The position numbers and the translations under genes are program-made. 64,000 nucleotides of DNA. It comes from Prorocentrum cordatum. Taxonomy: Eukaryota; Sar; Dinophyceae; Prorocentrales; Prorocentraceae. The DNA is taken from NCBI GenBank assembly GCA_963575745.1, contig CAUYUJ010006557.1, positions 1,202,501-1,266,500 on the forward strand. The letters are read 5' to 3'. The notes below the pieces were generated by a model, which worked only from the letters and a program-made list of their open reading frames with translations, did not search any database and was not told the origin of the DNA. This document shows positions 1 through 10,919 of the stretch, one piece after another. Numbering within the stretch: the stretch's first letter is position 1; each line of letters begins with the position of its first letter.

Positions 1-180
1 ATGCTAGGTTGATACTACGCTTTGCGGTGCTCTTCTACGCCATGCCATGCCGTGCTCTACAATGCATCGCGTACCCATCTTGCCCTGCTGTACATCCGAC
101 TGAGACGAGTAGATAGAGTGGATCTGGCGCCATGGTCGGGTGGAGGGAGGGGTAGTGTCAGATATGACGCGAGCGCACAC
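1..180. other. unassigned sequence at window edge
   Basis: Mixed-composition sequence with no recognisable gene or repeat. Reading frames that cross it owe their length to the downstream pyrimidine array. Confidence 0.5.
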
Positions 181-481
181 TACTTGCCCGCTCCCCCTTC
201 TCCCCTCTTCTCCCCCTCTCACCCCTCTTCCCCCTCTCCCCCCTCCCCCCTCGATTTCATCCCGCCTCTCCTCGTCTTCCCCCATTTCCGCCCCTCCTCC
301 TCCTCCTCCTCCTCGCTCCGTCCTCTTCTCCTCTTCTCCGCATCCTCCCCTCCTCTTACCTCCTCCTTCCTCCTCCTCCTCCTTCCCTTCCCCTCCCCCC
401 CCCCCCTTCTCCTCCTCCTCCTCCTCCACATCCTCTCCTCCTCCTCCTCCTCCTCCTCCTCCTCCTCCGCCTCCTCCTCCT
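181..481 (+). repeat. pyrimidine-rich (TCC)n/CT array
   Basis: Almost pure C/T on the plus strand, grading into uninterrupted TCC repeats near 410-480. Translations are poly-Ser/Leu/Pro or, on the other strand, poly-Glu/Arg/Gly, so no protein is called. Confidence 0.9.
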
Positions 482-805
482 GATCGACGGTCAAAATGGG
501 CCCTCCGTGGCGCGGAAACTGAATGTCACGGAGTTGGTGCGTCACGGACTTAGTGCGCATGGCCTTTAAGTCTCAGTCGCGCACTCTTCTGGTGACGTCT
601 GCCTGGTTGGCGGCGGCAACCAGCGAAACTGGCTTGCAGCGCTGCTCTGCATGGGACTCATCGCGGTTGTTGTCTCTAGGTCGGGTCCTTCTGGCATGTT
701 GTTTGGATGGCTACCTTGTGCCGCCTTGCGGTGCAAGGTTTGCTCTCCAACCTTCATTGCTGGATGGCCCAGCCTTGCTCTCGACGTGTCCAATCCAATC
801 CGCCT
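482..805. other. no feature seen between TCC arrays
   Basis: Ordinary-complexity sequence of about 320 bases between two pyrimidine arrays. I see no homologous protein, RNA gene or repeat here. Confidence 0.5.
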
Positions 806-1337
806 CCTCCTCCTCCTCGTCCTCTCGCCCCCCTCCCTTTCCCCATCTTCTCCCTCTCCCTTCTCCCCTCTCCCCTCTCCCCTTCTCCCCTCTTCCCACT
901 CCCCTCCCCCCCTCCCCCTCACCCCTCCCCCCTCCCCTCCCCCTCCCACTCCCCCTTCCCCCTCCCCTCCCTCGCTTCCCCCCCCCCTCCCTCCCCCTCA
1001 CCCCTCACTCCTCCTCACTCCTCCTCCTCCGCCTCCTCCTCCTCCTCCTCCTCCTCCTCCTCCTCCTCCTCCTCCTCTCCTCCTCCTCCTCCTCCCCCCT
1101 TCTCCTCGCCAAACATTCTTCCGCTCCTCCCCCCCTGAACCCCCGCGCCCATCCGCATCGTGCCTCATAGTTTCCCGCCTCCTCCACCTCCTCCTCCTCC
1201 TCCTCCTCCTTCCTCCTCCTCCTCCGCCTTCGCCTCCGCCTCCGCCTCCGCCTCCGCCGCCGCCGCCGCCTCCTCCTCCTCCTCCTCCTCCTCCTCCTCC
1301 TCCTCCTCGTCCTCCTCTTCCTCCTCTTCACCGTTTC
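806..1337 (+). repeat. long (TCC)n/CT array
   Basis: A pyrimidine tract of over 500 bases with several pure TCC runs (about 1010-1100 and 1180-1330), a CCTCCG variant and a CCG run. It ends in TTTCAG, a strong 3' splice-site look-alike. Confidence 0.9.
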
Positions 1338-1689
1338 AGCCCGACCACCGCGGAGAACGACGGGACGAGCGGAGGGAAGAAGAAGCCCACGTCGTGGTCG
1401 AGATAACATTCAAACGGACAGACGAGGGTTGAAGAGGAGAAGGAGGAGGAGGAGGAGGGCCCCGAGAAGCAGCGCAAGGCGCTGGCAGGAGCTGCATTTG
1501 GCAAAACAACTAACTTCGACAACTTCGACCGCCCAAACACAACCTAAAGTCGACAACTTCTACCGCAAAGAAGCACCTCCCCCTCAAACTCTAACATGTG
1601 CAGTGCACGAGCTCCAAATAAACTTCAACATTTACCTATACGACCACCCTTCGGGTGATAATGAGGTTCGGGGGGGGAGGAACCAACGT
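1338..1689. other. no gene seen
   Basis: About 350 bases of normal complexity between a TCC array and an ATCGATCT minisatellite. No recognisable protein or RNA. Confidence 0.5.
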
Positions 1690-1890
1690 CTCACTCGATC
1701 GGTCTCACTATCGATCTCACTATCGATCTCAGTATCGGTCTCGCTCGATCGATCTCCCTCGATCGATCTCACAATCGATCTCACTCGATCTATCTCACAA
1801 TTGATTTGACTATCGATCTCACAATCGATCTCACAATCGATATCACGTTCGGTCTCACTATCGATTTCACTATCGATTTCACAACCACTC
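1690..1890 (+). repeat. ATCGATCTCACT-type minisatellite
   Basis: About 200 bases of imperfect 10-14-bp units built on TATCGATCTCAC and TCGATCGATCTC. It grades directly into the CAT array that follows. Confidence 0.85.
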
Positions 1891-2851
1891 TCACAATCAA
1901 CGTCATCATCATCATCAACAACATCAACATCAACATCATCATCACCAACATCATCATACTCGGGACACCGTCCTCATCATCAACCCCAACATCATCATCA
2001 TCATCATCATCATCACGGTCATCAACATCATCGGGACACCACCATCATCATCATCATCACCATCATCACAATCATCATCATCAACATCATCATCATCAGC
2101 AGCAGCATCGGGACACAGTCATCGTCATCATCATCATCAACAGCATCATCATCGACACCATCATGATCACCATCGTTGGCATCATCATCATCATCATTAT
2201 CATCATCATCATCATCATCGGAACACCATCATCATCATCATCATATCATCATCATCTTCGACATCAACATCATCATCAGCATCAACATCATCATCAACAT
2301 CATCATCATCATCATCGTTGTCATTATCGGGGCACCATCATCATCATGATCATTAACAACATCAGCATCAACATCATCATCATCATCACCATCGGGACGC
2401 CATCATCATCAACAACATCACAATCACCATCATAATAATCATCATCATCGGGACGCCATAATCATCATTAACCTCATCATCATCAACATCATCATCATCG
2501 GGACACAATCATAATCAGCATCATCAACATCAACATCATCATACTCATCACCATCGGGACACCATCATCGTCATCATCATGATCATCAACATAATCATCA
2601 TGATCATCATCATCCTCATCATCCGGACACCATCAGCATCATCATCATCGTCATCATCATCATCGACATCATCATCATCATCATCATCATCATCGGGACA
2701 CCATCATCATCATATCATCATCAGCATCATCATTATCGTCCTCATCATCATCAGCAGCATCACCATCATCATCATCGACGTCATCATCATCATCATCAGC
2801 AGCATCATCATCATCATCAGCATCACCATCATCATCATCATCATCATCACG

Positions 2852-2916
<65 letters not shown>

Positions 2917-2990
2917 GCATTCACATCATCTCATCAATCATCATCATCATCATCCATCATCTCATCATCATCATCATCATCATCACATCA
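1891..2990 (+). repeat. CAT/ATC array with interspersed GGGACACC motif
   Basis: About 1.1 kb of trinucleotide repeats (ATC, CAT, CAA). A short GGGACACC or GGGACGCC motif recurs roughly every 50-110 bases, for example near 1953, 2035, 2395, 2449, 2556 and 2695. Poly-Ile, poly-Ser and poly-His frames are repeat translations. Confidence 0.9.
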
Positions 2991-3225
2991 TCGCGGGACA
3001 CCGCGGGAAGCACCGCGGGACACCGCGGGCAAACCGCCGAGACACCGCGGGACTTTCGCGCGGGCACCGGCGGGACACCGCGGGCCACCGGCCCCCGGAA
3101 AGGAATCATTTAGTCCGGCCGCGCCTCAGCCGAAGGCGGGACACCGGCGGGACACCGCGGGCCACCGGCCGCGCCGCCCGGTGGAGAATCATTTAATCCG
3201 GCCGCGCCTCAGCCACAGGAGACTT
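2991..3225 (+). repeat. GCGGGACACC minisatellite with an 83-bp duplication
   Basis: Tandem 10-mer-like units of GCGGGACACC carry on the motif found inside the CAT array. A 29-bp stretch at 3103-3131 recurs at 3186-3214 with one mismatch, so the array ends in an 83-bp tandem duplication. Confidence 0.85.
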
Positions 3226-3457
3226 TCTCTCGCCCGCCCACGCAGCTTCGCCTCGCCCGCACGCACGGCACGCACGAACACGAAACCGAAATCGATTTCT
3301 CGGTAGGGGGCTCTCCGTTCCACTTCGATCTCACCCCCTCACCTCCGATGTTGTGATTTAGTCTAGCAGCTTCCTTCTCAAGCTCGTGAGCGAGAGAAAA
3401 ATCTAGCAGTGTCGTAATCGAGTCGAAGGGAAGCCCCTTCCCTTTGATCCCTTCCCC
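3226..3457. other. no feature seen
   Basis: Unique-looking sequence between two repeat blocks, without a convincing reading frame. Confidence 0.4.
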
Positions 3458-3470
3458 GGGGGGGGGGGTC

Positions 3471-3506
<36 letters not shown>
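3458..3506 (+). repeat. poly-G tract
   Basis: A G homopolymer of about 48 bases with one short TCCC interruption. Its true length is likely unreliable in any assembly. It borders the CCAAGAGG minisatellite. Confidence 0.9.
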
Positions 3507-3509
<3 letters not shown>

Positions 3510-3544
3510 ATTCGTTTTTCCTCGGGCGGCCTAGAAACCTCGAA

Positions 3545-3775
3545 AACACTCCAAATGAGGTCCGAATGCCCAAGATGGCCCCCGAGACGGCCCAAGAGGG
3601 CCCCGAGTCGCCCAAAGATCGGCCGAAAACGCCCAAGATAGCCCCAAGACCGTCCAAGAAGCCTCCAAGACGTCCCAGGCCCCCTCCAAGAGACCCCCAG
3701 GAAGCCCCAAGAGGCCCCCACGAGGCTTCCAAGCGGCCTCTAAGAGCTTCCCAAGAGGCCCACAAACTACCCCCA
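3545..3775 (+). repeat. CCAAGAGGCC-type minisatellite
   Basis: Imperfect 9-11-bp units around CCCAAGAGGCC. The minus-strand translation gives a monotonous Gly-Leu-Ser-Trp pattern that mimics a protein. The same family recurs near 4.1, 5.9 and 23.6 kb. Confidence 0.75.
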
Positions 3776-4090
3776 ACAGGCGCATAAGAGCGCTCGTCGT
3801 CGTCGTCGTCGTCGTCGCCATTCAGGGTCGGCGGCACCGGCCGTAAGGCCTTCGCAATAAACTTCAACATTTATGTTGTTGTATTTAGTCTAGCTGCGGA
3901 AGTATAACTTAAGGTATCGGAGTGCAACTGGAGTTGCATTATCATATATCCCAACTTCAATAACATCTTCATACGGACTCTATCAATTAGGGGCCCTCTG
4001 GAACCGTTTTGAGTCCCCCTCTGGCGCCTCTTGGGCAGTCTGGACTCTGTTGAGGCCGAAAAAACATACATGATATAGATTTCAGTGTTC
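3776..4090. other. no gene seen; short (GTC)n run
   Basis: Contains a pure GTC/CGT run near 3796-3822 and otherwise unremarkable sequence. Confidence 0.4.
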
Positions 4091-4332
4091 CTTTCGGAAT
4101 GGAACGATGTTGGCCTCCTGGGGTCCTCTTGGGGAGCCTCTTTCTTGGCGCTTTTCGAAGCCGTCTTGGAGCGTCTCGGAGCTGTCTTGGGGCTCTGTCG
4201 GGGCGTCCTGGAGGCTTCTTGGATGGTCTTGAGGCCATCTTGGGCGCTCTTGGAGCGCTGTCGGGCGGTCCCGGAGCCTCGGGGGCGTCCAGGAGAACTG
4301 CCTTTGGGGGGGGTGGGGGGGGGGGGGGGGGG
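4091..4332 (-). repeat. CCAAGAGGCC-type minisatellite, inverted, with poly-G
   Basis: The same unit as at 3.5-3.8 kb but in the opposite orientation (CTTGGAG/CTTGGGG units), ending in a poly-G tract at 4306-4332. The two arrays with their poly-G tracts form a loose mirror arrangement. Confidence 0.7.
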
Positions 4333-5489
4333 CAAATTACACACGGGAAGTCCCGGCCCGGGGGACCCAGGCCGGGATCTCCCATATATGTATATGTGTG
4401 ACCGTATGGAGATGGCCTGTACGGGAAATCCTGAAGCCAGAATACTGATGCCTCTGACTTTTAGTTCCGCCGCCTCCCGCTGGCCTTTCCGCCGGTGAAC
4501 CCGCCGCCGTTTTACTTTCACTGGCCTCAGCCGAGGGCGAGACACGCCGAAGGCGAGACCCTTTCTAGAACGCGCCATACAGGGCTGCACAACGCCTCTC
4601 TCGCATGAATCTGGAGCCACGGGTTTAGATGTTCGGTGGTATGCCTTTACTTCTCGGCAAACCTCCTTCGACCTGCTGCCCGTCCCGCGGACCTTCAGGC
4701 GTGGGCTGGGTGTCAACTGCTGCATGTACCCCCCGGAAGCTAACCCGTCGGTGTTGTGTGCAAAGGCGCGGCTCTCTTGCTGACAGAAAGGCGAGGACAT
4801 CACGAGGAGGGGAGGTTACGACAACAAGGGGCAGCAATGAAAGATGTGCTTTTGCTGGCGCAAGAGAAGGCTGTCTTGAAATTATGGCTGAATGAACTGC
4901 ACGCGCTGTCACGCCAGCTGGCGGAGCACGCTCGGGTGAAACGAGGCTTGGCGGCGGACGGAGAAGGCACGAGGCATCTGGACATATTGAAAAAAGAGAA
5001 GGGGGGAGGGGCCAGGATCGAGCCGAAGGCGTGAGACGAGAAGGGAGAAACGTGACGATGCCCCGCTGGGGCCGGTTCGAGTGCTCCACGGGGGCCTCGT
5101 GGCACACAGATGGGCCTGCGCCCGTCTGCCCCCCGCGCATGTGGCGGCGCACGCGCCCCCACCCGCCGCGGCCGCCAGTCGAGGAAAAAGACTCACCGGA
5201 TGCCGACGGCAAGGAGAGGTAGATGCTTGGTGTCCGTTCCATGGGAGCCTGCGTGGCCCCCGGCGCTGTCCGACTTGGGCCTGATTTAAACCAGATCTGG
5301 AACAAGTGTGGACCAGATTTGGACCAGATCTGGAGTGGATTCGCGGGGACTAGAAGAACGAGGAGGAAGAGGGGGAACAGGAGGGGAGAGGAGGAGCAGG
5401 AGGATGGGCCAAATGTGGCCCCCGCGCTTTCCACATGCAGGAAAAGCTGATTTCAATGTCGCCGCCCAAGGCTCCCATGAACAGACATC
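4333..5489. other. no gene recognised
   Basis: About 1.15 kb without a frame I can tie to a family. A local repeat of CCAGATCTGGA-like units lies near 5285-5335. Candidate frames of 60-120 codons exist on both strands but overlap each other and show no motif. Confidence 0.4.
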
Positions 5490-5775
5490 GAATAGATGGG
5501 GGCCCACACAAGGTCTCCAGTATTTGGAGGCCTGAAAATGGGCACCAACACCAACACAGGGGGATGCCTCCACAGGGGAAAGATGATCTTCGATTCCTGC
5601 GTTGGTGGTAGTATTTCGGTCACCTTGGAAGCCAGAGTATTGCCACCACGCCTCGATTGGGATCTTCTTCCCTCGGTGGAGGCACAACCGCCGATGTTGG
5701 TGTTGGTGTCAACCTCCAGGCCTGCGAAGTTGGATGGGGGGCCCACACAGAGTCTCCAGTGACAAGTTTCGATTG
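5490..5775. repeat. foldback (imperfect inverted repeat) element
   Basis: The segment reads almost as its own reverse complement. GGGCCCACACA, a block with ACCAACACCAACA, a GCCTCCAC block and GATGATC at 5505-5588 are mirrored at 5660-5760. The centre lies near 5630. Reading frames on both strands are by-products of the palindrome. Confidence 0.75.
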
Positions 5776-6470
5776 CTTCAGTTCGCGAGCGCGCCTGGGG
5801 GCCCCAGCACGAAAGAAGTGCCCCGAGCGATCCCCGAGCGAGACTCGGGCGGTCGGTGTCATGGATGCAAGAACTTCCGGGGGCGGTCTTGAGGGCCCCC
5901 ACGGGCGCCCCACGAGCGCCCCGCGGGATCCCAAGGGAGCTCCAAGGGATCAGTCGAGTCGGGACGCAGGGGTGGCAGGTTCCACGATGGCCTCTACGCG
6001 CTCCTTGAAGTTTTCAAGGCAGCCTCGAGACCGTCAAATACAGCTCCAAGAGGCCCCCGAGTCATGAATTTCGCGTTGAGTTTTCAAAGATTGTGGCGCG
6101 ACCGACTCACCAATCCTCTGGCCGCTCAAGACGGCCCATTCCGCCCCAGAGATGGCCGCAATTCAAGCCACGAGGCCACCAGGACGGCGACGAGGCCCAA
6201 GAGGGCCCCAAGACGGCTCCAGATGCCTCCCAAGAAGCCCCTCAATCCATCAAGAGGGTCCCAAGAATGGGGAAATCGAAGTGAAAATTTGAACTCTTTC
6301 CCGACAGATGGCCCCCTAGACCGCCAGAAAGTCCCCAAGAGGGTCCCAAGAGACCTCCATGGGCCCCCGAGAGGTCCCCAGAGGCCCCCCACAGACACAC
6401 CCAAGAGACCCCAAGAGGCTCGCAAGAGGACCCAAGAGGCCTCAAAGTGACCCCGCGAACGCAGGCAAGT
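5776..6470 (+). repeat. CCAAGAGG-type minisatellite, diffuse
   Basis: Degenerate CCCAAGAGGxCCC units, dense at 5880-5945 and 6190-6450. Both strands carry open frames only because the unit lacks stops. Confidence 0.6.
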
Positions 6471-8049
6471 GCCAGCGATGGTACAAGACAATCCTCCAAC
6501 ACAACCTCCAAGCCGCCCTATTCGGAAAGCTGCCCAAGATCACATAGACCCCCAAGACCCCACAAGAGACATCGAAAGATGCCAAAAGGTACTAGGTGGC
6601 CTCAAACAAGTGATGTGCTGCATGACAATCTTCCAACGAGGTCTCCAAGCCTCAACCAGTGCACGATACGCATGCGCGATCTGTTGCATTCACAACCTCC
6701 AGATCGCTCAGCGCACCCAGCGAAGCTGCAAGACAGTTCTTAAACTATACCTCCAAGAAACCCTCAGGACAATCTTCGGAGAGCTCCTCATCTCTTTCCT
6801 ATTCTGGTCGTCTGTTTCCTCCTCTCCTGCCTCCTCAACCAGTGTGCGATACGAGGTGAGCGATCTGCTGCACTCACGCCCTCCACGCACACAAACGGTG
6901 ATGCTAAACGGGCCGAACGTGGGGTGAAGCAACGTGCACGTTTCGTGCACCTTTTGGGCCCGCGATGAAGTTTATGGCCATATCGGTCCACTTTAGGGCC
7001 ACGTCCTACACTCCTCAGTCCCCCCATAAATGTATTGCCCCCAGGTTGCCGTCCGTCCGACACTTTGCGCACCGGTGTCCTCATCATCATGCACGTGCGC
7101 ATAAACGGCAGAAGGCAGAGCATTGCTCACAACTGCGTAATCAGCCTGGGCAAAGGCAGACAATGAGGCTGCCTGATTAGCGAGTCTGACGGGGCCCGGA
7201 AGACACAGGCACATGCCCCCATCCTGATGCGGACCACCCCCTTGCTCGCTTCCTGACATGAACGGGAAGAGGACGAGGACTAATTCCGTGAGCCGATTGG
7301 CTCAGGATACGTGCTGGGAATTTCTGAGGCAGGGCGCAAGTACAATTATCGTGCTCCCATGAGAAGGGCCAGAATAAGGAGGGAACGGGCTTTCCTGGCC
7401 ACTGCGAGCCTCGGCGACGAATCGGTTTTCCGACCTAGAACTAAGAGCACGGCCCGAAAACCAGATCCCCTCCTGAACCAAAAGTGGCGCGGGAGGTCAT
7501 TATCGAGTCGGGAAATCGGATCGGGCCGGCGCATGCGTCGAATCGGTCTGCATCGGCTTGGGGTCGGAATCGATTGGGATCGGCCGCGCCAGTCACAAAA
7601 GCACCATGCAATCATCGGGCCTCGTCAGATGGTCGAAACATCGGTGTCGAACCGGACCGAGCCAGGCGAACTCGGCACCGAAGCGGACCGATCGAATCGA
7701 AATGAACCCTGACGTGGCCCTGACTTCATCGTCTAGGCAAAGATCGTTGGCTCAAGAATGGGGTCCTGAGGGAGGGGGGCCGAAGGATAGGGAGGGATCC
7801 GATGGTGGATTCACGCCGTTTCAGGCACCAGGTCCTTGCGACCCCCATCCCTCAGGACCCCATCTCTGAACGACCGAGAGGAGGAGGAAGAAGGGCGGGC
7901 CCGCTCGCAGCCGCCCGTGGGCACGAGGCCCGTCCGAGGACAGGCTGCAGGTGCCCCCCCCTCGCGTGGTGAAACCGCGGAGGTGCGGAGTGATGCTGGC
8001 ACGGGGTACCGAGAGGGCGCGTTAGTCGGCGACGCGCAAGGGGGAGAAG
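6471..8049. other. no gene recognised
   Basis: About 1.6 kb of unique-looking sequence. Short frames (60-150 codons) occur in most phases but none shows a motif or a dominant frame. Could hold unrecognised exons. Confidence 0.4.
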
Positions 8050-8214
8050 TGAGAAGGGACGGGCCTTCTCGGAAGGCTCCGAAGTCCCCCGGCCTTCTGA
8101 AACAAATTGTTTCAACTTTCCCCGAAGACGCATGAAACCTGTCAGGAGGCCGGAAGCTTTCTGAAAAAAAAAAAACGCTGCCGTCTGAGAGGCTCCCCTC
8201 GCTCGCCGCCGAAC
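8050..8214. repeat. AGGCCTTCTC foldback-family fragment
   Basis: GAAGTGAGAAGG, GGCCTTCTCGG and a terminal CTCGCTCGCCGCCG match blocks seen at 41.4-41.7, 45.5-45.7 and 51.9-52.2 kb. Only an imperfect inverted-repeat structure remains. Contains a 12-A run near 8164. Confidence 0.55.
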
Positions 8215-8520
8215 TAAAGGGGACGGGCTCAGGGGGGGACACATCGGGCTGGAGGCGGCAACACATCGCCGACGAATCGGCGACTGACCCCCGATAGCGA
8301 ATCTGAACGTTTTCGGGCGGGGTGGGCGACCGAGCCCCAGCCGACGGTTTTGAAGAGGCGATCGGGGGTCGATGCGTTCCCCCCAATGTTGCCCTTTGAC
8401 TTGCGGCCCTGAACTCGGGCTTCTGGCGGCCGTTTGGGGGCACCCCTGGAACGCTCTCGGCAAGGCGAAGCTGCTGGAGAGCACCACGAGGCTGGAGGAC
8501 CAAGAACCCGCGAGACGCCC
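8215..8520 (+). repeat. dispersed repeat C, full-length copy
   Basis: First half: ACATCGCCGA..CGGCGA..CCCCCGATAG, then GGGGGTCGATGCG followed by a C run. Second half: AACTCGGG..CTGGCGGCCG..GGCAAGGCGAAGCTGCTGG. The two halves occur in the same order at 16.65-17.03 kb and singly at several other places. Confidence 0.7.
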
Positions 8521-8664
8521 AACAACATCGAACCTGAGACCTCCGTCCCCGATTGCCCATCCCCTTGTCGGAGGGCAAAATGGATATCCATAGTCACTGC
8601 GTCTTGGGCGTTCCAAGAATGGGCTCGAAAGGGCCGAGGCGTAGTGGATATGCATGCAAAGATT

Positions 8665-8740
8665 GATCCCGAGCGCTCGCAGAGCCTTCAATGGGTTCGC
8701 ACTCGAAACGGCAGCGGTGCACCATTTCATCAAAACAGAT
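8665..8740 (+). repeat. 56-bp dispersed repeat, copy 1
   Basis: The stretch from about 8672 to 8727 (CGCAGAGCCTTCAA.. to ..CAGCGGTGCACCA) matches 14794-14849 at roughly 85% by eye. The copies bracket the copia element, but flanking sequence does not match, so LTR status is doubtful. Confidence 0.5.
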
Positions 8741-8959
8741 CATGTTCTCAACGTCTGAACAGGATATTCGCCAATCCCCCTCGGACTCGCCCTCCTTGGC
8801 AAAGGAAGCGTCAATCCAAAAAACACTCCTGCCTTGCGCTCGAAAGGGTGCATCCGCCACAAGCACCGTAAGTCATGCTCAAAGCTCGGCCTGCGCGGGC
8901 ACGCGAATTGCGAGGTCTGCTCGCAAACTTCATCAACCTTAGCCTGCAGAGCCCTTCGA

Positions 8960-9761
8960 ACAGGGCTCATCCGTCAGCACCACATGCATCTTCTCGTACC
9001 TCTGTGTCATCGTCGATGCGTCAAGGTGCTTTGTGCCGAGATCAGGTGGCCCCAGCTCGCCTGGCACCTCAGAGAGGGCGAAGCGGCCGTCGCGGAGAGC
9101 CTTCTGGATTCAGAATGCAGGCGTCTCCAAATGTCTCACCATGCCACATCCTCGGCGCTGAGCGATGCCGATAGCCGCGGACGGGTCTGCCCACGGGCGG
9201 ATGTCCACCCGAACACTTGCATGCCGATCGCCCGCGAGGCCGCGCGCGCCAGCCCGTGGAACTCCGCCTCGCCGCTGCTCTTGGAGATATCTCGGTCTGG
9301 GTCGCGGATGCTGCGACGATGGTGCGGAGGCCTTGCTCGACAACCACAACCGAAATACTCCTTCTCGCGATCGGGAAGCCAGCCCAGTCGTTGTCACCGT
9401 AGACGCCCACGCGCCTGGGCTGGCGCTGCCGCCCGCAGCGCCAGACTGTGCTGGAGGCGTTCCCTTGAGGAAACGGGCGCGCAGCTTGAGCATCCAGACG
9501 CGTCGCGCCGTCGGCTTGGCCATGCCCCCCGCGCGCTCCTCGGCCGCGCGCTGCATCCCTGGCCTGTCCAGCGCGAGGTAGCCGCGGCGCACGCACGGGA
9601 AGCAGAACTAAGCGGCCCACTTCTCGTCCAGCTCGCGCTCCGCCTCGGGCGCGGTGGCCGCCCTGGCGCCAGGGGGGCCGATGGGGGCTTTGCGCTCTCG
9701 CCGTCGAGCTCGAGCTGGGAGAGGAGGGTCTGAACGCGCCGCGGGTCCGCCTCACACTCAA
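8960..9761 (-). pseudogene. copia RNase H and C-terminal tail
   Basis: Minus-strand pieces match the copia RNase H domain: IECEADPRR, then YLALDRPGMQRAAEERAG followed by MAKPT (family: YLAxDRPDIxxAxKEL..MxxPT). After these come GDNDWAGFPIARRS and DPSAAIGIAQRRG (family: TDSSAA). The tail is RHLE..IQKALRDGRF, then GTKHLDAST. An in-frame TGA replaces the usual Trp before IQ near 9115, and frame changes lie near 9590 and 9300. It would degrade the RNA strand during reverse transcription. Confidence 0.75.
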
Positions 9762-10919
9762 TGGCCTCGCCCCCTGCTGCCCGCCGGTCGCGCCGCCTGA
9801 TCGCCCGGCTCAGGCGCGGCATTTCTGGCCCCAGCGCGCCGCGGCCACTCGCGATGAATTTCGCGACGAGCTGGCCCGTCACCCGCGCGGCCTCCTCGCG
9901 GCCTCCGTCGAAGACGAAGTCGTCGCCACGGTGGAAGAGGCCCGGGCGCTTTCCCTCGCGCAGGTACTTTGCGCCACTCGATAGTTCCGGGCCCTATATG
10001 CACCACAGACTACCCGAACTATACGCGCAGGCGCCCCTTCCGCGGAGCACAAGCATCCCCCCCGGGCCGCGCGCGCCCCCCCCGGACTACAGGCGCCCCC
10101 CAGCACCCCCGCAGGACTATACAACCACGCGTGCGTTGACGCGCGAGCACGCGTTCCACCGCCGTCTGCAGGTACCCCCCCGGACAACAAGCGGCCCTCC
10201 ACCGGGCCACAGACACCCCGCCCGGACTACTGCCCCCCCCCCCGGACTATAGATACCCCCCCTTGGACTACAGACACCCTTCCCGGACATGCCCCCAGAA
10301 CTACCAAGGGGCGCAGGGTGGGCGCACGGGCTGAGGGCGCTCTGCCGGCAGCCGCCCTGCTGCACTACCTCGGAGAGGCCGTCGGCTCGAAGTTCCCGCC
10401 AGCGTCGCGCGCGCCGCAGAGGGCCATCGGGGGCCCGCCGCGGGTGGCCGCCCGCTTGATCTCGCAGCAGGGGTGAACGCGCGAGATGTCCAGGAAGCCG
10501 AAGCACGGGCCCGCGGCTGGATCGGTCGACGCGACCGCCGAGCAGACGAGCCGCAAGCACTTAAACGGCCGCGTAGCTGCGAAAGCGGCGCCGACGTCAC
10601 CCGGCGCGATGGCGCCCTAGGACCCACGTCTCCTGCGCCACGAGCCTGCTCCTGTAGTCCGGGCGATCCTGGTCGCCCTTGTCCGCGCCCGCCCAGAGCG
10701 CGCCCGGGGGCCTCCGCCCCACGTCTCGCGCGCGCTCTTCGACTGCGCTGCGCCCCAGGACACGACGGCCCCCAAGCTTGGCCATGAAATCCATCTCCAC
10801 GCGGCGCCCTTCTCGAACGAGATCGGGGTCCATCGGCAATGGCGAGGTCGTCGTAGAACTCGCTCTTCGCCGAATCCTGCCACTGGCCAGCGAAGTCTCG
10901 CAAGCCCAGCTCCTCGTCG
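9762..10919 (-). pseudogene. copia reverse transcriptase, interrupted
   Basis: Recognisable RT pieces, read on the minus strand: REGRRVEMDFMAKLG and NKGD-like ADKGDQDRPDYRSRLVAQE (about 10840-10640), then GFLDISRVH with the first catalytic Asp (about 10500). Next is LCGARDAGGNFE, corresponding to the family's LYGxRDAxxNW. Finally HRGDDFVFDG, with the Asp pair at about 9905-9935. Frameshifts separate all of these. A C-rich minisatellite lies between the third and fourth blocks. The catalytic aspartates survive although the frame does not. Confidence 0.75.
10010..10300. repeat. C-rich minisatellite inside copia RT
   Basis: Imperfect units of about 20-25 bp on the pattern CCCCGGACTAYAGRYRCCCC, with at least eight recognisable copies. 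It sits exactly between two RT motifs that are about 90 residues closer in intact copia proteins, so it is an insertion or expansion within the element. Confidence 0.75.

Noticed and set aside
181-1406. Long open frames giving poly-Pro, poly-Leu, poly-Ser, poly-Glu or poly-Arg proteins
   Set aside because: They are translations of TCC/GGA arrays open in all phases on both strands. The same applies at 18.1, 38.6, 47.5 and 49.8 kb.
1891-3196. His-, Ile- and Ser-rich frames in the CAT array
   Set aside because: Trinucleotide repeat translations. No flanking conserved sequence.
3209-3870. Minus-strand Gly-Leu-Ser-Trp repeat proteins at 3.2-3.9, 4.0-4.8, 6.1-6.5 and 23.5-24.2 kb
   Set aside because: Product of the CCAAGAGG minisatellite. 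Equivalent monotonous frames appear on both strands.
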